A stretch of 64,000 bases of DNA from Symsagittifera roscoffensis (GCF_963678635.1 NC_087062.1:87397845-87461844); one strand, 5' to 3'. Positions 1 through 10,980 are shown, numbered from the stretch's first letter. The notes: a model not told the origin generated them from the sequence alone. Program-made: numbers and translations.

Positions 1-426
1 CTGCACTACCTCGTTAAATTCAGACGACTCGATCGATTGCAAGGGAAATCGCAATTTCCTTGGATCCTTGACCTGTTGGCATGACAGACATGCTGTTACC
101 CACTTCTCGCATGCCTTTTTCATCCCAGGCCACTCAAAGCGCTTCAGGATTCTCTGATACACTTTGTCGATCCCCTGATGGCCCATCTGATCATGCGACC
201 TGAACAAGAGTTATGTCTGATAGAGTTGCGGCAACACTATCGCGTTATACTTGTATAGGACTTTGTCCTCATCTCTTCTCTTGCAAGCCACAATCCCGTC
301 CTTGTTCAAGTATAACCTTCCCTCTTTCTGCATAAAATGCTGTCTCAGGATATGGTAACTGTCTTCCTCGAGGTCTCCTTTATCCGGAGAACCATTCTCG
401 ATCCACCTTTTCAGGTTGCTTGTCAT
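1..426 (-). pseudogene. Integrase N-terminal H2C2 zinc finger, partial
   Basis: The frame 426-211 ends at a TAA (208-210), and the same frame continues to the window edge. After the stop come RSHDQMGHQGIDKVY and VTACLSCQQ, giving the H-X4-H ... C-X2-C pattern of the retroviral-type integrase zinc finger, with the usual WPGMKK between the pairs. The catalytic DDE core is outside the window. The stop lies immediately before the finger, so this copy would not make integrase. Confidence 0.85.
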
Positions 427-430
427 GCGG

Positions 431-1550
431 TCATTTCTCTGCGCCCTTAGAAGATCCGAGAGTCTGTATCTCGCCTTCAGCCTTCAAGTACGTCTTCATG
501 ACCCTCATCTGACTATTCAGCTCATTGGGCTGGTGTGTGTCTTCCTCCATCTTAACGCACCAAATCTTCGCCAACGGCTGTGTTTCTTGCTTGAACGGCT
601 GAAGATCAGTCCTGACTACCTCCTTTTGTGGCAACAGACTTATCGAACGTTTCGATACAGCTATTGTTTCCAAATCATCTGCTGCGTTGCCAAATACTCT
701 TTCGCTTGGTATGAGGTAGCGATCACTGTCAGGATCCTGGTACACCTCTCTATCCAGATCCCTTGCACGAGTTTCCACTAGTAGTGTGTGTATCGCTAGT
801 TCGGACAGTTCTGATCCTGAGCTCGAGTTCCTGTCTGAGTAGGTGTCAATTCCTGAGTTTCGGGAGTGGTCATCTGTAGAAGAGGTTGTGATGGAATCTG
901 TACCCTCCTCCAGATCAGGTCTGTGCTTTCTTCTCATCCATCTGAACTCCCCGGACAAAATCTTGTTCCCCAGGTCCTGCTTCCCATCAGGATTTTCCTC
1001 ATCTACATCAGACTCCCCGGACAAACTTCCTTGTCCCGGGTGTTGGCCTTGTACTCGCTGGCCCTTCCCTTCGTTCATCTCCCCGGACAAACAATCTTGC
1101 ACCAGGTTTCGTTCTACCTTTTCACTTCTTTATCCTGGTCCACAAAAGTGACGGTTTTCCTTCGCGTATTGCTCTCCATTCTTTCCGTCCGTAAGAGGTA
1201 CGGGTTAAATTCTCGTGTGGTATTGAGGATACTAGTTGCTGAACTATTGTCCTACAATCCCTCTCGTTCTCTTCGTGTTGTCGTCTGGACGGCATGATCT
1301 TCGTTTTCTCCCTGACTGTCAGTGATGCCACTGCTGCTGTCCACTCGGGGTCATCTCTGGTCACCTCTTTTTCTAACAATACACCCAGCATCCGCATCAC
1401 TTGCGGTGTGACCTGCACCGTTTTATCCAATAATGAGAGGCTGTTTATGTTCATGTGAGAGAGTTCTTGCTGGACCAGGTTTGATCGCAGCAACAGATCC
1501 AAGGGGACCGGGTCCTCCTGGTATAGGATCTTTATCTCAGCTGCTTTCTC
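431..1550 (-). pseudogene. Long charged linker between RNase H and integrase
   Basis: Two frames (about 1550-1122 and 1102-431) fill roughly 1.1 kb between RNase H and integrase, where most Ty3/gypsy elements have a short tether. The first contains a leucine-rich stretch and a basic segment. The second is rich in Asp, Glu, Ser and Arg and contains three short LSGE repeats (in LSGEMNEG, LSGESDVD and LSGEFRWM). These correspond to three CCCCGGACAA words in the DNA. No known domain is recognised. It could be an extended linker, an acquired segment or a duplicated tract. The two frames differ, so at least one indel has occurred. Confidence 0.5.
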
Positions 1551-1557
1551 GACAGGT

Positions 1558-1794
1558 AACTCAGGATGCCCTGGAATTGGATGTCCAGACTTTATCCAAC
1601 CATCTCGTTAAGGGAAGCGCTTCATAAGTTTCTTTGTCCAGAAACGAAAATCCTTCCTTTATTTCTGCCTGATTGGCTTGCTTCTGTTCCAATCTTTCAT
1701 AGAACTCAGTTTTTTTGCTGAGGCTGTCAGCATTCTGGTGTTTATCACGCATCCTGTGCTCGATTATCATGTGGTAGCCATCCAATCTTACAAT
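1558..1794 (-). pseudogene. RNase H C-terminus
   Basis: This continues the RT-RNase H frame after one in-frame stop. The segment IIEHRMRDKHQNADSLSKK is the conserved end of Ty3/gypsy RNase H (H...NADALSR pattern, with Asp retained). About 45 further residues of linker follow before another stop at 1558-1560. Confidence 0.8.
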
Positions 1795-1797
1795 CCA

Positions 1798-2649
1798 TCA
1801 ACCAATATAACTCTGATCTATCGAGTAGGTCTTCAACCAGGATAACGCTCTGTTGTCTACGCGTAACTTTAAGGAAGCGCTCCCCAAGTATGCGCGGTAT
1901 TTCTCCACAAATGTGACTACTGCAAACATTTCTGCTTTTGGTGCACCATATTTCATCTCAGTGTCACTCAAGACCTTGCTGCCGTATGCAATGGGACTGA
2001 GAACCGTTCTTCCACTCCATTCTTGCTCCTGATGTAATATTCCTGAGATGGCTACTACCGATGCGTCTGTGTCAAGAACATACATGCCCTTTTCTGTAGG
2101 CATGCCTAGCACTGGCGCTTCGCACAGTTCCCGCTTTATTTTATCGAAGGCAACTTGTGCTTCATCGTTCCATTCGAACTTTTTCCCTTTGTTGCGCATC
2201 AGCTTCTGCATCGGATACACCTTGTCCGCATATCCTTTTATGAACTCACGGTAGTAGTTGGCAAACCCTAGGAAGCTCAGGAGCTGTGTGTCCGTTCTAG
2301 GAGCCTTCCATGTCAACACTGCTTCTACTGCTTCTGGGTCCGGCCTCACACCATGCCTGTCCACCATTCTTCCCGGGTACTTGATTGAATCCCTAAGGAT
2401 TACACATTTGGATGGTTTGCACTTCAAGCCTGCTCTCTTCATGCATCCAAAGACCTCATCGAGCCGATCAATGTGGTCTTCCAGGGTCGGTGTCGCTATG
2501 ACCACGTCGTCCACGTAACACATCACGAGATTCCCGTATTTCTTGGTCACTCTGGTCAAAGCCTGAGCCATTAGTATTTGAAAAGTGGCCGTTGCGTTGC
2601 ACAAGCCAAAGGGCATCCTCTTCCACTGGTACAACCCCAACTCACACGC
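1798..2649 (-). pseudogene. RT palm (YVDD) and RNase H N-terminal part
   Basis: The frame reads RMPFGLCNATATFQ, then VMCYVDDVVIATPT (the YVDD catalytic box), FLGFANYYREFIKGYA (RT thumb) and the RNase H start MYVLDTDASVVAISGILHQ with its catalytic Asp. It continues through YGAPKAEMFAVVTFVEKYR. This is standard Ty3/gypsy RT-RNase H, which copies element RNA into DNA and removes the RNA strand. The expected RNase H YSKTEREMLAVV-type segment is preserved in altered form. A TGA at 1795-1797 ends the frame. The RNase H C-terminus follows in the same frame. Confidence 0.92.
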
Positions 2650-2652
2650 GAG

Positions 2653-3567
2653 TCAGGTTTTTTCCCTATCCTTCTTCCGCAGCGGGACCTGCCAGAGGGG
2701 AGAACCCAAGTCCAATGTAGTGAAGAACTTGGCATCACCAAGTTTAGAGAGGCTTTCGTCTATTCGCGGTATCGGGTACGCATCTTTTATCGTTACCGCG
2801 TTCAAGTAGCGAAAGTCGCAACAAAACCTAAGCTGCTCCCCCCTCTTTTTTGCCATTACTACCCCGCAAGCACAAGGCAATTTTGAGGGTTCTTTCATGT
2901 CGTATTCGAGCTACATTTCTATTTCCGCTCGGCTCGCTTCCGATTTATGTGGCGTCATTCGTCTTGCGCCTTCCCTATGGGGAACGGCGCCTTCCTCGAG
3001 TTCGATTTCGTGTTCGACGAGATTACAGCAACCGATATCCGCCTTATGTCTTGAAAATACATCCGCGTTCCGATTTAAAACCTCCCTTCTTAGCTCGAAA
3101 TCTCCCTCGCCTATTTTTAAGTGTTCTATCTCTGGCAAAACCGGTTTGTCAGACTCTAGTTCATGTGACGAGGGGCGTTCCGGAAAATTCGAGCAGCTCG
3201 ATAAGCGGTCGTCCGTTTCGGATTTCATTGAAAACAATTTATGAATAGATTTTAATTCATTAATCCTCTTTAAAATTTTATCTTTATTTGCATGATAAGG
3301 ACAGTCTTTCACACTATGTTTCTTCAAGTTTTGTATCTCCTCATAGATGGTCCTGATCGGCAAAGCGTAGCCAAGCTTCTTTCCGCGCTGGATTGAAACC
3401 GTAGTGTCCAGTGTGTTCAACAACACACTGACACACAGTCCGTTTCGCGTTACCGAGAAGCTCCGGCCTAAAATCACCGAACTCTGACTATTTGAATTCG
3501 GTACCAAACAAACCTGTTTACTATCAATTAACGAATTTAAATTTCTCATTCTAAAAATTGCTACCAC
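2653..3567 (-). pseudogene. RT N-terminal region, interrupted by stop
   Basis: Two ORFs in the same frame (3567-2911 and 2898-2653) are separated by a TAG at 2908-2910. The first holds a pre-RT segment ending in VEHEIELEEGAVPHRE, a typical Ty3/gypsy entry to the RT. The second has RFCCDFRYLNAVTIKDAYP and ...DAKFFTTLDLGSPLWQVPL, which are RT fingers/palm motifs with the first catalytic aspartate in TTLDL. In most relatives the residue after this is a G-Y/F-W-Q pattern. Here it reads GSPLWQ. A TGA at 2650-2652 then separates this from the YVDD-bearing part. Confidence 0.85.
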
Positions 3568-3633
3568 AGCCTGCCCTGGCTGTAGTTTTACTTTTCTGTC
3601 TAAAAAAAATTGGTACCTTGTTTTCGTCTGTCA

Positions 3634-4380
3634 TTATCCTATTAGACCGTTGTTCAAGTCGATCATCACGTCAAAATTCCTGACGAAATCTCTGCCCAAG
3701 ATGAATTGGTCGGCGTCGTCCAAATTCTCTACCACCAGGAAGCTCATCCAAAGATCCCGTCCTCCCATGTGGAGAACCGTTATTGGTGTTCTTGCGGCTA
3801 CGTAAATTGCTCCTCGATTGGTGGCTGCCAGTCGGAGATTCGTTGGAATTAGATCTTCACTCATGAAGCCCATTCTTTCCCAAGTTCTTATCGGCATCAC
3901 ACTCACTACCGCTCCTGTGTCTAAAAGCCATGTGACTCCGATTTTCTTTCCGTTGGTGTCGAGCAGATGTGCGGTCACAGCTGCTTCATACCTAATGTGT
4001 ACTGCATCTTGTTCCATCATGGCGTCATGGCCTATCCTGCGGACTTTGAGTTCCTCCTCTCCCAAATAGATCTGCCCTATTTGGTCACTATCTGTTTTTA
4101 CATAAGTCCTAGTGTAGATACTGATTCCATCCACGTTCAGCATCACCTGATACGGCCCATAGACTTCCACGTAGCGTCCATGAAGTTTCTTCATGCGAGG
4201 GCCACCCGTTGTTAGTAGTGCTCGCACAGCTCTCGACTCAGTGCGTGGCTCCACCTGCCTTAGATAATCTGCATATGTGTCCAAATGCATCAAAGTGAAC
4301 TCGGATGGTTCACTCAGATTTCTGATTACCTGGTGTCCAGCCACCGAGATTATCGACTGTATCTTGCTTCCTTGCGGCAC
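3634..4380 (-). pseudogene. Retroelement aspartic protease domain
   Basis: This 248-residue frame contains the retropepsin active-site motif LLDTGAVVSVMP (Asp-Thr-Gly-Ala) near residue 150. About 80 residues later comes FILGRDFVRNFDVMID, the ILG-x-D-F motif of Ty3/gypsy proteases. The enzyme would cleave the gag-pol polyprotein. The first 140 residues have no recognised domain and may be a spacer. The frame ends at a stop, with the RT N-terminal region resuming in the same frame 66 nt further on. The active-site residues are intact even though the locus as a whole is broken. Confidence 0.85.
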
Positions 4381-4655
4381 ATGCCGAACCTTTGACCGGA
4401 GATCACATTAAGTTTCATGCTCAAACTGCTTGGTGCTTTAGTCTCTTCGACCTCCGTTGCTTCGAAGGTATTCAGTTGCTCCTGTAGTTTCTCATTTTCC
4501 AGTTTAATTTTCACTTTCTGTTCGATCTCTTTTGTCACCAGTTCCTGCTGCACTCTATTCAGAGCATCCCTCGCGGCTGCCCTATAATCAATCTTGAAGT
4601 CATCGGCCGCAATCACTGGTTCCGGTTCACATGTCTCTTCAGTTACCGCTTGCAT
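4350..4655 (-). pseudogene. gag-pol junction segment, coiled coil
   Basis: A 101-residue frame overlaps the end of the nucleocapsid frame by 13 nt and the start of the protease frame by 31 nt. It is in a third reading frame and contains a Glu/Lys/Gln-rich stretch (residues 30-65) likely to be a coiled coil. It has no catalytic motif. It is probably the normal connector between gag and protease, displaced by indels. The successive short overlaps could instead reflect programmed frameshifts in the active element. That cannot be decided from one copy. Confidence 0.45.
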
Positions 4656-5767
4656 TTCTTCGTCGCCAGCTCTTGCGGTTTGTCTTTTCTGCGCGCCTCC
4701 GCTTCACTCAACAGGCGAGCCTTGCTGGCTTTCACTCCTGATAAAGCTTCCTCATGCCTTGGATGCTCGATGTCTGCCACTGCATCCCAGAATTGTGGAC
4801 AATCTGATTTAAAATGACCTTCCAAGTTGCAAAAGAAAGACCTCGGGCCAAATTTTGCAATTACTCCTCTCATGAAATCCTCATGGTCAACTTCTGACGC
4901 ATCTTCGTCCTCGAGGCTAAAGCCTATTGCTTTCATGCCTTGTTTGTAAGTTGGGCATGCTGACACGTGATGGTCCGTTGAACTGCAATTGGCACAAGAG
5001 CGTCTCTTGTCCATATCAACCCTCGGTTTGTACCAATTGTTCCCTTGGTTTGCTGGTCCATTGTTAAAATTGCCATAATTGTTCTTATAATATCCAGATC
5101 TCGAAGGAGGTTTCAACAAAAGATATTCTTTTGACTTGAGTCTCAACTCCTCTGGTGTTGGCGCATTGGTTGATAGTGGTGTGTAATGCGTTGCTAGCAT
5201 TGTTCGAAGTTCATCATTCTTCACACCATCGATGAATTTCGAGGCTACTGCCAGGTTCATCCTTCTGTTTGACTCATCCGGTTGGCTGCGTCTTCTAAGC
5301 ATCTCCAAATCGTCTAGAAACTTGTCTATGGTCTCATCTTCTCGTTGCCTCCGTTTCTCGAAGCGCATCATTGCCTGGTGCCCCTGCACCCCTGATGCGA
5401 AACGATTCAACAAGATTTCAAAGATTTTCTCAGCTGTATCTCGCTGATATTGCTTCTTTGCCATGACACAGTTCAGGGCTGTCCCCTCCAAGTTACTGGT
5501 AAGCGCACTGCATTCTTGTCTTTCCGATAAATCCTCTTCCTCGAAATGCAGTTTCATTACCTCTATCCAGGTATCAATACAGCCATCAGATTCGTCTTTA
5601 TAGCATCTTGGTTTCTTAAAGACTCTTCTGGACTTTTCACTGCGTTCATTGGTTCTGGATAACCTCGTCAGGAATGTCTCCAAAGACCTGTTCAGAGGTT
5701 TGAAGGCTGTGGCCATTGCCGTAGCATCTCTCTTTTTAAGGGCTCTGTATTCGGTGCATCCCTGCAA
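4643..5767 (-). pseudogene. gag capsid-nucleocapsid frame with CCHC knuckle
   Basis: This 374-residue frame has the retrotransposon gag pattern. A helical region of about residues 70-200 contains a tryptophan segment (DTWIEVMKLHF) and the block ERFEKRR-like MMRFEKRRQREDETIDKFL, followed by a basic Asn/Gly-rich tail. Residues of about 258-271 form a perfect C-X2-C-X4-H-X4-C knuckle (CANCSSTDHHVSAC). A second knuckle near residue 313 keeps C-X4-H-X4-C, but its first cysteine position is serine. The role would be particle assembly and RNA binding. It is offset in frame from both the preceding and the following ORFs. Confidence 0.75.
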
Positions 5768-7142
5768 TCCGAATCGCCGTGCCTGTTTGCCCCTTGGCCC
5801 ACATGACTCCTCCCTGGGCTCGCATGTCTCCAGTTACCGGAATCACCTCTCCCAGTCGCATGTGTGCCTTGTGTCGGTTGTTCGTTTGAGGTTTGTCTGT
5901 TCCCAGTTGAACTTGCTCTACTGTTTGGGCCCATGTTCTATTATCCCTTGTGGCATAGCCTGATGAACTGCCCCTACCTCTAGTGGACCCATATGTCCTC
6001 CTCCTTTGATGGTCATTGAAGTTCACCTTCGGCTCCCTGCTGGGACCTCCCGAGTTCGGTTCCCCTTCTTTTGGTCCACTCTTGTTGCCTAGTAGCCCGT
6101 CCAACCTATCCATGACAGCCTGAGTTCGCCTCTCCATCATCGCATCTATCTTTGTGTCAAGAGTCCCAAGAGACTGCTCTTGCTGAATTCTTAACTTCTC
6201 CATGTCGTCTCTTAAGCGTAACTCTTTTTGTTCCGCTTCTCTTGTCATTTGCGACAAGTTCTTCGCTATGTGCTCGTCCGTTCTTTCTTTCAAGCGTTTT
6301 TCGCTCCTACCAACTTCTTGTCTATTGCGGTTTATTTCTTCCCGCAGAATTTCTCTTTCAATGTGAACTGCTCTTTCTAGTTCACTCATCCTTATTGACA
6401 TCTGTTCATTTTGTTCTCCTAAACTTTCCACTATGTTGTTTAAGGCTTCTTCTAGTGCTGCCCCGTTATCCACGAGTGGCGTCACTAGTGGCGGTGTAAC
6501 CCTGTCGGTCCCAGGTAGCTTCGTGCTGGTGGAGATCCGGGCCTTGACTCTCTGTCTCGACGTCTTTTCCTTATCTACTTCAGGATCCGCTAACGCGTTG
6601 CCTAGCCCTCTGGTTCTACTCTCTCCAGTTTGTGGCTCTGAATTTGTCATAATCGCGAAGTCTTTTGACTGGCCCGGTGTGTTTGCTTCTTTGCTTATCG
6701 TTGTCACTACACCAAATTTGTCCATGGTTCCAGTCTCTCTTCCGACGTATGCCTCATTCTCCTGGATCGAACTATTGAGGCTGACTTGAGATCCAAAGTC
6801 CCCTTGCCCCTCTTCATCCTCTTCCTCCTGGGATTCACCGTCGTTTCCTGCTCCTCCTCCCATGCTGAATGGAAAGATGTTTCCGAAGGTGTTCTTCATT
6901 CTTTCTGAGAATGATGATGACGTTGTTTGTTTCCCAGTTCCGCCTGCCATCATAGTGTTGTCTGTCGGAGATCTTCTCGTTTTCGCTATTTCAGTTGAGA
7001 TGTCGGACAGTTCCGACATCTCTTCACGATCCAGTGTCCCGGTGGAAGTGGCAAAATCATGGCCTTGTTCTACCGGAGTAGATTCACTTGCCAGCCTTCT
7101 GAAACCGTCTCCCCTTTGTCGGTCCGGGCCTGTTTGATCCAA
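5736..7142 (-). pseudogene. gag, N-terminal half (charged, coiled-coil)
   Basis: A 468-residue frame opens the coding region of the element. The N-terminal third is acidic and Ser/Thr/Gly-rich. Residues of about 225-350 are a long E/R/K/Q-rich segment with heptad-like spacing that should form a coiled coil. The C-terminal part is basic and Gly/Arg-rich. It has no capsid or zinc-knuckle motif of its own. It overlaps the next gag frame by 32 nt in a different frame, so the two halves are either joined by a frameshift in the active element or separated by an indel here. Gag identity comes from position and from the capsid-nucleocapsid frame that follows. Confidence 0.6.
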
Positions 7143-8029
7143 TCCACAAAAGGATCGGTCATCTTTTTTCTTTGCTCTTCAGGTATGAATTTCCTAGAGC
7201 TATTACCTCGTTTAGGTATCCTTGACTTGTCTAGACTCATTCTCTATCTGTCACTTCTTAATGCCTATACACTTAATTTGATTGCTAGTGACCTTATAGT
7301 TTTATTAACAATAACAATCACACAACACAATAAATTTCACAAGATAGCCGTAAGATTTGAAAACTTCACAATCCTTTTGAAAACTTCACACAACACAATA
7401 AATTTCACAAGATAGCCGTAAGATTTGAAAATTTCACAATCCTTTATAGCCGTAAGATTTGAAAACTAGCACTGTATGATGATATCAGTCAATTTAAGAG
7501 ATAGTGTATTGACTACCCAATTAAGCACAACTTGTTGATTTAAAACCAGATATAACAAAATAAGAATAATTTTATGAAAAATGTATGTGTATAGTACTTT
7601 TAGTCAGTCGCAGTACAATAGTCGAACTTATATTTTAAAGAAAAAGCTTTCCCTGCTTGGTGCTGCACCAAACAGACAAAACTTTGAAGGCAGTAATTCT
7701 CTCAAATGGGCGTCTATTGCACCCACCGAGTACTGTGTTACCTATTTGCATTCGGACTGCCCGAGCTAGACGTACTAAAATCCTCAGAGCAGTCACTTTT
7801 CTCAAAAACGTTTTGGATTTCAATCCACACCAATGAGTTACACACTCTTTTTTTCTTTATTTAGACTTAGTGTCGCGAATATCCGAGTTTGGACCTGTTT
7901 TGTTTCGGTCTGGTCTTTTCTTAAAAGGCAAGTTACCAGTGCAGTCACTGGTTCCTAGCCTGTCTCTTAATAACCTAACACCCCTTCCTATTATCTTTTT
8001 TTCTGTTTACTTAAGTCCTTAAACAAAAT

Positions 8030-8225
8030 AATACCCCTCCGGGTTGACAAAAAACAGTACCCCTCCGGATTGGCAAAAATAAGACCCTTCCGGATTGGCA
8101 AAATTGAGACCCCTCCGGATTGGGACCCCTCCGGTTTTGTGAAAAAAAGACCCCTCCGGATTGGGACCCCTCCGAATTTGAAAAAAAAATTTTAACCCCT
8201 CCGGATTGGGAGCCCTCTGGATTCG
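8030..8225. repeat. TCCGGA-centred motif array in the retroelement leader
   Basis: About nine copies of ACCCCTCCGGATTGG or close variants lie within 195 bp, spaced roughly 15-40 bp with A-rich spacers. More single copies occur at about 8336, 8901, 9242, 9475, 9504 and 10541, and inside LTR copies B and D near 15862 and 40910. The core TCCGGA is palindromic. One strand reads as repeated NPEG in a short open frame, but the spacing and spacer variation look like a cis-acting array rather than protein. Confidence 0.75.
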
Positions 8226-10046
8226 TAAAATTAGATTTTCTGAGACATCCTTAATTTTCAACCTATACCCGGATACGTTCTCCGATGCTATTATGCTTTT
8301 TGTATCAACTAGGAAGGGTATGTGGTACTTCCCTAGACCCTTCCGGATTGAAGTTAAGCCCCTTATTTGACATTTCACGCTTACGGTGAAGGGTCTTATC
8401 ACTAGCCTAGTTCCAGCTCTATCAAGGTTTTCCGGTGCCTTAAACCTTCCCTGTTCTTCTAGTACAGCGTAAAATTGCCTTATTCAACCGTTGCTACCCT
8501 TTGGTAGGGGTGTAAGGGCTTTCCAAAATTTTTTTTATAAAACGTGAGGGGTCTACCCCTCCCGAATTGGTGAATTTGCTAAAAAAAATCTCAAAAAATT
8601 TTCACGCTTACTTTTCGAATAATTTTTGTTCCTATTAGTAAACTTAGCTAATTTCTGATCTATTGGTACCAAGATCAACTGGATCTGTTGAGTAGTTCCA
8701 AAGTTATTAACCAAAACGTCTTCCTTCTAAAGTCAAGAAATTTCTCTCTTATAGGTTCCGCCTAACTTTTTCCGCAATTCTGTTCTTTTCCTAAAAATTA
8801 TTGATCCGAGCTCAGAAGGCCTATACTCTTCTAGTTCAATGCAAAAGACCCGATCTAAAATGCTTTTGTTGAAAAAATTTGCAAAAAACTATGCTATCTG
8901 GACCCCTCCGGATTGATGAATCCACTGAATCAAACACGTTAAGTTCGATTTCTCTGTAACCCGGATGAAAACTCGGTTTTTGGTACCAAAATAGTTCCAA
9001 CCATTTCCGAACTAAACTTAACCGGTTCTACCTACTATAATAGTGCAATTACGATGTAACGCACTAATTTAGCGCTTTTTTCCGTTTCAAAAAATATCGA
9101 TATGTCAAAAATCGCGATTTGTGGGGGGATCAAAATATCGCTATTTTGACCCTAAAAACCGGTCTGTTTTCTTTGTTTTTCACTGAAAAACGATATAGGA
9201 GTATTAATATGGGCTATATAAGTAACAATATTTGTAATACTATACTCCTCCGGGTTTGTTTAATATCCGAATGAAGGTGCTTAACTCGGATATTCGCAGT
9301 TCGGTGAAGGGTCACTACAGTGCAGCACTGTCGAGCGCCCCACAGATTGCTATCTTACTTTTTGTACCAAAAGGGATACAAAACTTGTTAACGATACCCA
9401 ACAGTCGATTGTTGTTGTCGTTGAGCCCCTTTTTGTTGCCCCTTGTACTGCTTGCCGGATCAGTCGCCTCCCAAGACCCTTCCGAATTGAGCGCAAATCA
9501 GCAGACCCTTCCGGATTGGGCGCAATTTATCATTAACGTGCTTAAATGCTCAAATAACCCTACAGTACAAGCCTCACAAACGGGCCACAAAATTGATCGT
9601 AACAATCCTGACTGATATAAATGCCTGTAACAACAATATATCTATCAACAACAAACGGGAGGGTCGGATCACATCTTGTCTGGGGGGATGATTTCTACTG
9701 ATTTTTTACTTTTTTTTTTTTACTGTTTTTGGTTTTTTTGGTTATTTTTTTATGTTTTTTGTTTTTCTTGGGTACTATACTACTTTTTGTTTGGTTTTAT
9801 ATATATATCTTTAAGTGTTTTTCGTCACAAACCTCTCAGGGAACGAGGGGACGGCCAATCCCCCCACCCTTCCTGGTTCGTGAATTTTCGGTCTTAACTA
9901 GGCTAAAAAGCTATTCACGGTAATCCGGAAGGCTTCCGCGTTCCGAACTACCCGGTTTTGGCCTTTTAAGGGCGTTAATGTGAGCATCCTCTCGGCGCGG
10001 AATGCTCGTTAACGGTTCTGCCGGTCATGATGTTAAAAAAGAATAA

Positions 10047-10061
10047 CACCCAGGAGCGCCA
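10047..10061 (-). promoter_or_regulatory. Candidate primer-binding site
   Basis: On the minus strand, 12 nt after the LTR end, the sequence TGGCGCTCCTGGGTG begins with TGG as expected for complementarity to a tRNA 3' CCA end. No specific tRNA was matched. The site is degraded next to LTR copy C, so this is a weak call. Confidence 0.3.
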
Positions 10062-10073
10062 TAAAAACATCTA

Positions 10074-10980
10074 TGTAACATTCGCCCGGAAGATACATAT
10101 CGACGGAAAATAAAACTAGGTCCTAAGACGACTGGCTAACGTCTAAACAGAGCTTTACATGCTTTTCACCGTCTCTACCAAGCCAGTTCTTTTGGTGGTC
10201 TTTTCAACATCGGGTCGACAAAAACGTTGCTGCTTTCGGCTTCGGTCAAAACACTCAGATTAACTTAATTACATGCAGAAATAGTGAGCTCATGGCTGGG
10301 TCTCAGTATCCCCAGACCACGAGGTCACTCCTAAAAACAGGGCTACTACTTATTATATTACTATTGTTTTTGTTCAGTAGATAAAAATCATCATCTCCAT
10401 CGAAGATGGATCAACCCTTTCCCCCAATTCCTAGCCTCTCATCCTAGCAAAATGAATTCAGATGTTAATTAAATTCAATTCAGGACATAATAGGGAAGCT
10501 AAAAGTTTATGTAAAATGCTATGAGTTTCAGTCCAGAGACCCCTCTGGATTCCTGAATCCGGGGAAATCAGACTCTTATTCTCCTTCCGGAAGGCTGTTT
10601 TCCACCCTTCACCGTTGTTCGCAACGGCCTTGCAACTATTGTAGCGACACAATAGTTGCAACTCGGAACGGTCTCTGCTATTTCTGCTCGTCTCTAATTC
10701 CGATTCTAAGTTTTTCCGTTGTTATCGTCGCAACTACTGTCGTTGTTGTGTTTTATTTAGGTTTTCTGCCAAAATAGTCACTTCTGACGTTTCTCAGAAA
10801 TATGACGTCATATTTCGAAAATTTAAAAATTTGAAACACCAGAATATTCTAGCCTTCGCCGTTTGACCAATCGTCCCAACAACGCTGCTAATCTCTTAAA
10901 ACCGCCAATTCGGAAGGTTAGCTGCTAAAATTTCGAATCTGTTGCGTCTGCATTTTGGTGCATTCTGGTCGAATGTCACA
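10074..10980 (-). repeat. 5' LTR of the gypsy-type element (copy A)
   Basis: The 907-bp segment begins TGTAACATTCG and ends CGAATGTCACA on the plus strand. Its two ends are imperfect inverted repeats with the TG...CA termini typical of LTRs. Three other copies occur in the window (15404-16321, 24740-25215, 40433-41365). Copy D, at 40433, has exactly the same ends and sits in a site that is also present empty, which fixes the boundaries. A block near 10283-10345 containing GGTCTCAGTATCCCCAGACC is strongly conserved among copies and may be promoter or R-region sequence (inference). Confidence 0.85.

Larger units (their letters stand above)
7143..10073 (-). other. Long untranslated leader between LTR and gag
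   Basis: This stretch of about 2.9 kb between the LTR and the first gag ORF has no ORF resembling a known protein. It holds a dense TCCGGA-centred motif array (8030-8225) with scattered further copies. It also has small direct repeats near 7320-7460 (for example AGATAGCCGTAAGATTTGAA three times) and an LTR-proximal block at about 9700-10070. That block is recognisable again next to LTR copy C (24310-24740). Leaders this long are unusual for Ty3/gypsy elements. A packaging, IRES or insulator role is possible but only inferred. Confidence 0.6.
1..10980 (-). mobile_element. Ty3/gypsy-type LTR retrotransposon, 5' part, decayed
   Basis: Reading leftwards on the minus strand there is an LTR, a leader of about 2.9 kb, gag with CCHC knuckles, an aspartic protease, RT with a YVDD box, RNase H and the integrase H2C2 finger. 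That PR-RT-RH-IN order is the Ty3/gypsy (Metaviridae) order. The integrase core and 3' LTR lie beyond the left edge. The coding part is visibly GC-richer than the surrounding DNA. The pol frame carries several in-frame stops and frame changes, so this copy cannot make an intact polyprotein. The LTR end abuts an older ORF1 fragment, suggesting insertion into it. Clade within Ty3/gypsy is not resolved. Confidence 0.9.

Noticed and set aside
416-7137. Plus-strand ORFs of 60-140 codons across the gypsy coding region
   Set aside because: They lie opposite clearly retroelement-coding minus-strand frames and have no motifs of their own; they are antisense shadows.
8019-8402. 127-codon minus-strand ORF rich in NPEG
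   Set aside because: It reads the TCCGGA motif array; spacer and frame variation suggest cis-acting repeats rather than a protein.
9676-9923. Hydrophobic plus-strand ORFs that look like membrane proteins
   Set aside because: The hydrophobicity comes from a T-rich tract in the leader, also present in the diverged leader at 24.4 kb without the frame.
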